Assembly: GCF_000277125.1 (NCBI RefSeq)
Contig: NC_016946.1
Location: 4,898,001-4,962,000, forward strand
Origin: Mycobacterium intracellulare ATCC 13950
GTDB lineage: Bacteria; Actinomycetota; Actinomycetes; Mycobacteriales; Mycobacteriaceae
Length of the DNA: 64,000 nucleotides
Direction of reading: 5' to 3'
In this document: one piece after another, positions 57,425 to 64,000 of the stretch
Numbering within the stretch: the first letter of the stretch is position 1
Layout: each line of letters opens with the position of its first letter
Program-made: the position numbers and the translations under genes
The notes under the pieces: generated by a model
The model's input: the letters and a program-made list of their open reading frames with translations, nothing else
What the model was told of the DNA's origin: nothing
Databases searched by the model: none

Positions 57425-57697
57425 CTATTTCGACCGACCGGTCCCGCCGTGCCAGGAGCCTGACCCTTGCTTGTGTTGAGAGTGGCTGTATGTGCCATCT
57501 CCGTCAGGAAGGCTGCTTCGTGTGTGGTCCGGCGATGGTACGCATTGGCCGTCGACGTTGGTGTAGCCGCCGCACGACGGAAGTGGGGCTTGCGGCGACA
57601 GCGGAGCTACCAAGACCGGTTGCGCATCGGCTATGGGCGCCGCACCGATAGCGGCTCCGATGAAGATTGCGGTGCCGATGAGTACCGAACGGATCAT
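57425..57697 (-). CDS. Small secreted DUF3761-like protein
   Basis: A 90-residue protein with a clean signal peptide (MIRSVLIGTAIFIGAAIGAAPIADA, likely cleaved after ADA). The mature part CGGYTNVDGQCVPSPDH and DGTYSHSQH..GSGSWHGG matches the DUF3761 pattern of short secreted actinobacterial proteins. The usual second Cys pair (TC.HHGG) is changed to GSWHGG, so one disulphide may be lost. Function unknown. Confidence 0.7.
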   Translation of the reverse strand: MIRSVLIGTAIFIGAAIGAAPIADAQPVLVAPLSPQAPLPSCGGYTNVDGQCVPSPDHTRSSLPDGDGTYSHSQHKQGSGSWHGGTGRSK

Positions 57698-58378
57698 GGT
57701 GCATCAACTCCCTGTGTCCCAAACGATTGGCTGTGGTAGTCCCGACTACCGTCTTGGGGACGTTAGCTTGGTAGCTGTCACTGTGAGGCGGGTTTTCAGA
57801 CGAAAGTACCAAAAATGCCCCGCAGTAAGTTCGTATCGAAAGTAAGCTCGCCGCTCATGGGCGACGCCGATCCCACCTGCGCCCCTGAGTGTGCGGCCTA
57901 AGTCGCGGATAGCTACGCGAAAGCTGGTTCAACCGCTGCCACCGCGATGGTCGGAGCTGCCGGGAATCGAAGACGCATATAACACAGTTGAGCTGCGCAA
58001 ACATGCTACAGGTCAGCACGGTCCGACATGGCAAAAGATGACCTGTCATGAGCTGCGTGCTGACCGCCGTCAGCACCGAAGCGCACAGAGCATGGCCGTC
58101 TGGATCGGCGACACCCATGGCGCAGCCAGGCGAGTCAGCGGGACCTTAAGAACGCTGGTTCAGCGTTCCCGCCCCTCACGGCTGATAGCACATTTCGCAG
58201 TTGGTTCGCGATGGCCAGCTCAAACCGTTGCAGTACCAACGAATGAGGTCGCGGAAAGCCGCGGGCAATGAAATCAGTGATGGAGGCGGTGCGGACTGCG
58301 AGGACTGGCATGACCCTGGAGCAGCGGCGTGCGGGTCTTGTAACCAATGTCAGCCCCCAGGAATGCGTTAATAAGGCT
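57698..58378. other. Stretch without a convincing gene
   Basis: About 680 bases between the DUF3761-like and KAP genes. Short frames exist on both strands, but none has a ribosome site, domain or natural amino-acid composition. The 3' part is lower in GC and probably contains the KAP promoter. Confidence 0.5.
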
Positions 58379-60478
58379 ATGAAGATTCCGAGCGAAGATC
58401 CGATAACAGATCCTGCAGACGACATGCTTGGACGGGTCGGCCCCGCTCGCCGACTCGCGCGGCGAATCACGATGTTCGACTTACAGAACGGTCTGGTTGT
58501 TGGTGTGCTGGGTCCATGGGGATCCGGAAAGACGACATTCGTTAACTTCGTTCGCGGCGAACTCGCCACTTTGGGAGTTCCTATACTCGACTTCAATCCC
58601 TGGATGTTCAGCGGTGCGCAGGCGTTAGTTGATGCGTTCTTTGTCGAGATTTCGTCGCAGTTGAAACTCAAACGCGAACTCAAAGAGGTTGGCGCAGATT
58701 TGGAGGCTTATGGCGAGGCGTTAAACGGCCTCGGTTGGATCCCACTGGTGGGGACATGGATTGATCGAGCGCGTATTATCAATAAGGGCGTAGCGAAAGT
58801 GATGCAGCGCAGCCGAGGTGGCATATCAAGCCGAAAGGCAAAGATCGCCGGCCGCTTGGCGAACCTTCGGGACCCAATCATCGTGGTGCTGGATGACATT
58901 GATCGCTTAACGACTGCAGAAATACGTGATGTATTCAAATTGATCAGATTGACTGCAAGCTTCCCGAATGTCGTCTACATAACAGCATTCGATCGAGCGC
59001 GCGTCGAAAAGGCCCTTGAAGAAGAGGGGATTCGTGGTCGAGATTATCTTGAGAAGATCCTACCTCTTGCGATCGATATACCAGTTGTACCGGACACAAT
59101 CCTCCAGCAGCAGGTCTTTAAGAGCCTCAACGCAGCCATCGAAGGCGTACCGTCAGCGGTTGATTTCGCATCCGACGCGTGGCCTGACATATTCTTCGAG
59201 ATAATTTGGCCCCTGATTCGAAACATGCGCGATGTACGACGGCTGGAACTGGCAGTGCGGATCACTGCCGGCGAGCTGGAAGGGCAGGTGCAAATAGTTG
59301 ATGCGATTGCCTTAGAGGCGATCCGCGTATTCTTGCCCGATACCTTCCTACTCCTTGCTTCTAGCGTCAACGCACTTACTACCACTCATGACGCGTTTTA
59401 CGGAGGCATGACCCCTAATCCCAATATCGCACTCTTTCAAGCCCAAGTGGATAAATTGGTGGATTCTGCCGATGACAAGGCGAAAATCATCAAGGCGATG
59501 ATCCAGCGGCTATTTCCCGCAGCGAATCGTTATGTAGGCGGATCAATCTACGGCAGTGACTGGCAAGATGATTGGCGAACCTCACGCCGAGTTGCACATA
59601 AAGATATTCTAAATTTCTATTTGGAGCGCATAGCAAGTTCGAGCCTCACGGCTTTCAACTACGCTGAGCAAGCGTTCGAGAAGATGACAGACGAACACTC
59701 ACTAAAGACGCTGCTATACAGTGTGGATCCGCAACTCCGTCAGGATGTTTTGGCTGCACTTGAGTCGTTTGAGCGCAAATTCACTGAAGACCAGGTGACA
59801 CCAACATCAATCGTGTTACTCAATATGCTGCCCGATATTCCAGAAATAGAACGCGGTATGTTCGACTTAGGCTCAGGATTGCGAGTCAGCCGCATTACAC
59901 TTCGTCTGCTCAAAGTTCTACCCGATCAGGAATCAGTTGAAAGACACCTTTCGGAGATAATCCCGCGCCTAAATAGCCTAAGCGCCAAGCTGCAGATTAT
60001 CAGTGACGTTGGATATAGCGAGGGGCGGGGGGCGAAGCTCGCGTCTCGCGAGATGGTCGCCCAACTTGAGCGTCAATGGCGGGCGGACGTTCGGGCGACC
60101 GCCGCGGCGGATTTGAGTTCAGAGACGGATCTTCTGCGAGTCATGCTCACCGCCGTGAGGGAAACCACCGCGGAGGAACCGCCTATGGTTGTAGATCCTT
60201 CACCCATCGTCACGAGTGCTCTGTTGCGCTCGGCCGTGAGTGATGTTAGAAGTGCGACGCTGGGTCAACGCGCCGTGCGTAAGACGCCGCGCCTTGCGTG
60301 GGATGCACTTGTGGAAATCTATGGTTCCGAATCCATGTTAAAAACTCGGCTTGGAGAGTTGCGCGCAACGGAAGAGCTCGAACTCGAGGACCTCTTGGCC
60401 CTGGCGGCACGATACGAGAGCGGTTGGCGACCGCCGGAGTTTGGCCAATACGGCAATGCTGATGAGGACGAATCATAA
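58379..60478 (+). CDS. KAP-family P-loop NTPase
   Basis: A 699-residue protein. The start at 58379 (after AAGG) gives the usual KAP opening, DPITDPADDMLGRVGPARRLAR. Walker A GPWGSGKTT is at about 45-53, FNPWMFSG follows, and Walker B VVLDDIDRL is near 169-177. KAP NTPases often have membrane helices inserted in the P-loop domain; here only a weak hydrophobic stretch (LGWIPLVGTW) appears, so this copy is likely soluble. The C-terminal 350 residues are helical. The family is enriched in defence islands and phage-exclusion systems. Codon use is markedly AT-richer than the core genome, a sign of transfer. Confidence 0.85.
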   Translation: MKIPSEDPITDPADDMLGRVGPARRLARRITMFDLQNGLVVGVLGPWGSGKTTFVNFVRGELATLGVPILDFNPWMFSGAQALVDAFFVEISSQLKLKRELKEVGADLEAYGEALNGLGWIPLVGTWIDRARIINKGVAKVMQRSRGGISSRKAKIAGRLANLRDPIIVVLDDIDRLTTAEIRDVFKLIRLTASFPNVVYITAFDRARVEKALEEEGIRGRDYLEKILPLAIDIPVVPDTILQQQVFKSLNAAIEGVPSAVDFASDAWPDIFFEIIWPLIRNMRDVRRLELAVRITAGELEGQVQIVDAIALEAIRVFLPDTFLLLASSVNALTTTHDAFYGGMTPNPNIALFQAQVDKLVDSADDKAKIIKAMIQRLFPAANRYVGGSIYGSDWQDDWRTSRRVAHKDILNFYLERIASSSLTAFNYAEQAFEKMTDEHSLKTLLYSVDPQLRQDVLAALESFERKFTEDQVTPTSIVLLNMLPDIPEIERGMFDLGSGLRVSRITLRLLKVLPDQESVERHLSEIIPRLNSLSAKLQIISDVGYSEGRGAKLASREMVAQLERQWRADVRATAAADLSSETDLLRVMLTAVRETTAEEPPMVVDPSPIVTSALLRSAVSDVRSATLGQRAVRKTPRLAWDALVEIYGSESMLKTRLGELRATEELELEDLLALAARYESGWRPPEFGQYGNADEDES

Positions 60479-60603
60479 GTCAGCCAACCGACCCCAAGCT
60501 GCCATGAAAACGTTCCTGCAACTAATATTTCGGGCCTCTCGAAAACCGTAGCGGAGCTATCGGCGGTCGGTGAAGTGTCATCGTTTTAAAGCATTGACGG
60601 TAC

Positions 60604-61470
60604 CTATGCCGAGGTGAGCGGCGGCGGCCATTTGCGTCTTGCCGCCGCATCGCCTGCGTAATTCTCAAATGCGTCTCGCAACCGAACGATGTCGTTGTCG
60701 GCGGAGAAAGCACTTGGCGGGGGCCAGCGCACAGTAGCCGTCGTTGGCGGCCATATCTTCACAAGCTTGTCAGAAAATTCCTGAACTTCCGGAGGAACTG
60801 CATGTGCCCAAGAGGGAATCGTTGTGCTCAGGACATAGAAGAGCACTTGCCCTGCGGTGAACACATCGGAGCGGCTACCTTCGTTTCCCACAGGGCCACG
60901 GGTGAATGCTTTGTGACCTCGAAGCTCGGCGTTTCTCGGTCTCGCGAGGTTTTGCCCAAGCCATACCTGCGTGAAGATAGCTGGGCTTGGATTCGTTTCA
61001 TCCATTACACGACTTCGATCCGCCTGATTGGATGTGCGGCTAAATGGGCTGGTTGCCTCCATGATCATCACGGTCTTGTCCGCCCACCGACTTAGCATTT
61101 TCTGATCGTCAGAATTAAGATCGCGTGCTGCGCCGTCAACCATCGGCGCGAGAATGGGCATCACATTGTTCTCGAGCCGCGACATCCAGCCTCCGTTGCA
61201 GTTGTCCTTGCACACGATTGCGAGCTTGCGAGAAACGGTCGTGCCACTGTGAAGCTTCGTCGTTGGTGGCTTCGCGACGGCTCTCGGCGGATCGGTGCCG
61301 AGAATGATCTCTCGCTCTGTCTGACTGTGGTTTACGGCCAAGCAGTCAATCCCCGTATGTTTACGCATCCATTGTGGCCAGATGTGCTCTCGACTACCAA
61401 CGGGCGCGCCGCAGAATATGCACAGCAACCCCTGCCTACGTGCCGCCCTTAGCCGACTGCCCTTAGTCAC
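60604..61470 (-). CDS. HNH/His-Me-finger-type nuclease-like protein
   Basis: A 288-residue protein. The zinc and His pattern is that of an HNH finger: CIFCG (Cys-17, Cys-20), REHIWPQWM (His-29) and CKDNCNGGWMSRLENN (Cys-87, Cys-91, Asn-92). The C-terminal 180 residues are helical and unassigned. It likely cuts DNA; in this setting a defence or restriction role is plausible but inferred. It is convergent with the KAP gene, with 125 bases between. Confidence 0.75.
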   Translation of the reverse strand: MTKGSRLRAARRQGLLCIFCGAPVGSREHIWPQWMRKHTGIDCLAVNHSQTEREIILGTDPPRAVAKPPTTKLHSGTTVSRKLAIVCKDNCNGGWMSRLENNVMPILAPMVDGAARDLNSDDQKMLSRWADKTVMIMEATSPFSRTSNQADRSRVMDETNPSPAIFTQVWLGQNLARPRNAELRGHKAFTRGPVGNEGSRSDVFTAGQVLFYVLSTTIPSWAHAVPPEVQEFSDKLVKIWPPTTATVRWPPPSAFSADNDIVRLRDAFENYAGDAAARRKWPPPLTSA

Positions 61471-61473
61471 CTT

Positions 61474-61731
61474 CTAACAATAAGCCTGGCCTACCGCTGG
61501 ATCAGGCGTCACAACCGGCGGCACACGCCGCTGCCTGAGAGAACAGCCAGTGACATCGACGCAGCGCCCGTCCTCTTCCTTATGGATCTCAAAACTAAAG
61601 TTTTGCAACGCGTGACGGCGGTGGTCGTCAAGGGGAAGAACCCAAATGGGACTATCCGTATTGATCGCTCGAAAGCCTCTACGTCCGGCTGCCCGGCGAC
61701 AGCAACTACGCGATGCGGTACCTGCTGCCAT
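61474..61731 (-). CDS. Possible small protein, uncertain
   Basis: An 85-residue frame between the DUF6602-like and HNH genes. From about residue 20 it reads naturally (INTDSPIWVLPLDDHRR, then FSFEIHKEEDGRCVDV), but the start is unclear and it overlaps the DUF6602-like 3' end by 26 bases. A plus-strand frame over the same DNA (61582-61836) is an alternative, so at most one is real. Confidence 0.3.
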   Translation of the reverse strand: MAAGTASRSCCRRAAGRRGFRAINTDSPIWVLPLDDHRRHALQNFSFEIHKEEDGRCVDVTGCSLRQRRVPPVVTPDPAVGQAYC

Positions 61732-62626
61732 GCGCGAACAACTCTTTGTGCACTGCCGCTGACACGATCTTTGTCAGCGGTCGCGGATGGCCTAAGCCCC
61801 CGAAGCTGCCCGTGCCTGTCACTTCCAGGCCTCTAGCTAGATATGCCAGTTGTTGATCACGCGTAGCCAATTTTGCCCAGAGCTGAGTGACGAGGGTCGC
61901 CACTGGGTTCGGATTGGCAACTGGCTGCGGGTCGATTTCAGGCGGATGGTAGGCCGAGTGCCAGAAGTCGGTGTATGTGTCATAGTCCGACGGATCGGGC
62001 GAGCCAATCTCGTGCTGAAGGCATTCAGCCGTCCGATACCAGCAGTCAAGGTCGGCAACGCAAACAATGTCGAGCTGCCTGCGGGGGACTTCCTCGCCAT
62101 TCGCTCCAGCGAGAAGTGCGTTGGTGACCGCTGCGCGTGTCGTGGACGCTGATAGATCGTGGGTGTGCGTTAACACCCCGTAAATCAGTGGGGACACCAA
62201 TTCGCCGACAATCAAGCCCTGTCGTTCGGCGAATCCGTCGCGTACCAATCGAGCCTCGGCAATCGCGTCTTGAAGGACTTGGGCGTCTAGGGAGGACTTC
62301 ACGCTAAATGCCGCAACGACGCCAGCGACAAGCACTTCTGAGCGCTCGCGCAGTTCACGCGGATAAGATGGATGAAAGATGACAAGATCTGTTTCGTTGG
62401 AATAGGTCTCGCCATCGATATCGCGTTCGAGGAGCAGATACTTTCGCGTCCCAATCTCGTACTGCGGTGGAATCCATCTGAGTAACAAGCGACGAAACAG
62501 CGCCTCGTAATGGTGGCCTCGTTGTTGTATGTTCTCGGGCCCTTCGAGCTTGCGACGGACCTGCCAGTATTCGGCGTTGATGTCCTCGGCTAGGGCGCTT
62601 AGCCAGGCATGGTGTGCATGCTCCAT
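61706..62626 (-). CDS. DUF6602-like nuclease-fold protein
   Basis: A 306-residue protein matching the DUF6602 layout: helical start, then HYEALFRRLLLRWIPPQYEIGTR, ETDLVIFHPSYP (Asp-80) and VVAAFSVKSSLDAQ (Lys-110). The spacing Asp...xxK is like a PD-(D/E)xK nuclease core, but the position before Lys that is normally Glu/Asp reads Ser-Val-Lys, so activity may be altered. Such proteins occur in defence islands. Lower GC than the core genome. The ATG is at 62626. Confidence 0.7.
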   Translation of the reverse strand: MEHAHHAWLSALAEDINAEYWQVRRKLEGPENIQQRGHHYEALFRRLLLRWIPPQYEIGTRKYLLLERDIDGETYSNETDLVIFHPSYPRELRERSEVLVAGVVAAFSVKSSLDAQVLQDAIAEARLVRDGFAERQGLIVGELVSPLIYGVLTHTHDLSASTTRAAVTNALLAGANGEEVPRRQLDIVCVADLDCWYRTAECLQHEIGSPDPSDYDTYTDFWHSAYHPPEIDPQPVANPNPVATLVTQLWAKLATRDQQLAYLARGLEVTGTGSFGGLGHPRPLTKIVSAAVHKELFAHGSRYRIA

Positions 62627-62823
62627 ACTGATGGTTTATACGCCATCGAGGGCGGGCTAAAGCGCTCCTGCGTGGATGTGCCGAGCCGAAGGCCGCTATG
62701 AGCACGTCCACCTGGACGTAGGCCGGTACTGGCTTACGATTTATGCACGCCGGGGACGCCCCACAACGTCCGTGAGCTCAAATCAAAGGCGCCGTTGCCG
62801 CGCATCCACCCTATGTTGGCCGC

Positions 62824-63591
62824 CTAGCTGTAGAAGTCTCGGAAAGCGTTCATGATCGGGTTATCTGATCCTCCGCCAATCGGCATCGGAGGAAGCCCGC
62901 ACTGCTGTCGGTGTCTATTCGCAATTACGACTCCGTAGGCGGTGATCGCCAGTATGTAACCCTGTGCTTGATTCTGGCTGATCGCGACAACCTCGCCCTT
63001 CGCGAAGCCGAAGCCGAGACTCCTTGAGCGGTTAACGAACTGTGTGTCGGCGATACCGGCATTGTGTGCCCATACGTGCCGCACCATCTGAGCCATTTTG
63101 AACTCATCTTCGATAATGTCTGGTAGCGGTACCTCGTCCTTGAGACCGACAAACTTGAGGACCTCTTCATAGCGCCAGATGCCCGCTTTCCTACCCGCAG
63201 CCTCATTCATTGCGCGATATACCCTGTCGAACTTCTCTTCCTCAGGTGCCAGCAGATCGCGCACATGGACTTTCAACTGGAGAATCCTCTCGTCATCAAG
63301 AAGTTCGCTATTCAGCTTCATGACGCCCTTGGCGAAATCCTCGACGTAAGCTTCGAACGCCCCGAATGACGCAATGATCGAGAGTCCCCACATTTGCGAC
63401 TTCTGATAGTTCGCGTCGATGAGCGCAGCATCTCTCGCAGGAATCATCGCCTTGAGGACCGCGGACATCGCTCCGGTAAGAAGCCCTCCGATGCCCCCAG
63501 CCATCACAACGCCAAGAAGATTGTAGATGTACCGCTTAAATGCGGTCATTGCCTCTCCGGGCGGGCTGGCTTCCCATTCGTCGTCTGTCAC
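62824..63591 (-). CDS. HEPN-motif (RiboL-PSP-like) protein with membrane segment
   Basis: A 255-residue protein. GTG at 63591 was chosen because it follows the upstream stop by four bases. One hydrophobic segment near 25-47 (YIYNLLGVVMAGGIGGLL) is followed by helices; MVRHVWAHNAG at about 169-179 gives Arg-171...His-176, the HEPN R-x4-H motif as in RiboL-PSP-HEPN proteins. It probably acts as an RNase toxin or defence effector with the gene directly upstream. The 197 bases downstream show nothing. Confidence 0.65.
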   Translation of the reverse strand: MTDDEWEASPPGEAMTAFKRYIYNLLGVVMAGGIGGLLTGAMSAVLKAMIPARDAALIDANYQKSQMWGLSIIASFGAFEAYVEDFAKGVMKLNSELLDDERILQLKVHVRDLLAPEEEKFDRVYRAMNEAAGRKAGIWRYEEVLKFVGLKDEVPLPDIIEDEFKMAQMVRHVWAHNAGIADTQFVNRSRSLGFGFAKGEVVAISQNQAQGYILAITAYGVVIANRHRQQCGLPPMPIGGGSDNPIMNAFRDFYS

Positions 63592-63595
63592 AGAT

Positions 63596-64000
63596 CTAGA
63601 CCAACTGCCACTTATCACGTTCAAGGCGATTGATCTCCTCGTCCAGCTTGTCTGGTACCGCACCTAAACGCTGTTGCAAAGGTTCCGCCGATAACGCCGC
63701 GATCTGTCGAACAGTCTTCCCGGATAGCTCGCGCCTCAGCGTGCCGTACCACGGCTTGGTTTGGACGTTGGCCAAATCTGGATCTGGCACAACGTTCACA
63801 TACTCAATGGGATCGGTGATCCGATCTCGGAGCGTGGCGCGTTTCGCGACTCGCTGGGACTTACCGTCTTCGAGTTCGGCTCTGCGTAGTACCGCGACTC
63901 CTGAACGCCATTCACTAATCCGTTCGAGGCGGATCGCTCGCCGCAACCGCCTTTGCTCGATGCCCCAGTTGGCCCAGGGCGCGACCAGGGAGCCGATAGC
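63596..64000 (-). CDS. Partial protein upstream of the HEPN gene
   Basis: The frame is open through the right window edge. The visible C-terminal 134 residues include a hydrophobic AIGSLVAPWANWGI end of a membrane segment and then a charged, helical region (LRRAIRLERISEWRSG, LDEEINRLERDKWQLV). The stop lies four bases before the HEPN GTG, so they are cotranscribed, perhaps as effector and partner. No family was recognised. Confidence 0.55.
   Translation of the reverse strand, partial: AIGSLVAPWANWGIEQRRLRRAIRLERISEWRSGVAVLRRAELEDGKSQRVAKRATLRDRITDPIEYVNVVPDPDLANVQTKPWYGTLRRELSGKTVRQIAALSAEPLQQRLGAVPDKLDEEINRLERDKWQLV

Noticed and set aside
57891-58271. 126-residue plus-strand frame upstream of the KAP gene
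   Set aside because: No ribosome site, unnatural composition, and another frame on the minus strand is equally long.
61582-61836. 84-residue plus-strand frame beginning MDLKTKVLQRVTAVVVKG
   Set aside because: The first 20 residues look natural but it then turns into Cys/Thr/Pro-rich sequence antisense to the DUF6602-like gene.

Overview
The window is high-GC actinobacterial chromosome from a slow-growing Mycobacterium. The gene set (ttfA, hspR-dnaJ1-grpE-dnaK under HspR boxes, etfD, aspC, rmlA, udgA, dcd, ESX-type proteins) points to that genus, and the gene order suggests a Mycobacterium avium-complex-like species. The species is inferred, not demonstrated.

Layout. 1-42.9 kb is conserved core chromosome. 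It starts with a minus-strand run (GH76 fragment, SpoU methyltransferase, lipoprotein, pyrE, SDR, ttfA, acyl-CoA dehydrogenase, clpB). A type II flavohaemoglobin and an aldose epimerase follow on the plus strand. Next is the chaperone operon dnaK-grpE-dnaJ1-hspR (minus), with HspR operators (HAIR) in front of both dnaK and clpB, so disaggregase and Hsp70 share one heat-shock repressor. From 15.7 to 24.2 kb there is a lipoprotein, a small ESX-type toxin-like module with two tandem membrane paralogues, a sugar transporter and an Hsp70-like membrane protein. From 24.4 to 34.4 kb lie etfD, aspC, a YibE/F protein, rmlA, small metabolic genes and an MHS-family transporter. From 34.4 to 42.7 kb lie a decayed TauD gene, udgA, three tandem DUF7159-type proteins, dcd and an Rv0320-like exported protein.

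A tRNA-Gly(CCC) gene at 42.9 kb is the attachment site of a 13.6-kb integrated element. A 45-bp copy of the tRNA 3' end recurs at 56483-56527. The element carries a one-polypeptide restriction-modification enzyme, a tyrosine integrase, a serine recombinase, a terminase-small-like protein, an iteron array beside a prim-pol/RepA-type replicase, two excisionase-like proteins, a lone capsid-like gene and a HEPN-motif cargo protein. No portal, large terminase, tail or lysis genes were seen. It looks like a self-replicating phage satellite (phiRv1/phiRv2-like in size and logic) rather than a complete prophage.

To the right of the attachment copy (56.5-64 kb) is a second, less GC-rich accessory island. 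It opens with a truncated integrase and holds a KAP P-loop NTPase, an HNH-type nuclease, a DUF6602-like nuclease-fold protein, a HEPN-motif protein and a partial upstream partner: a candidate defence cluster.
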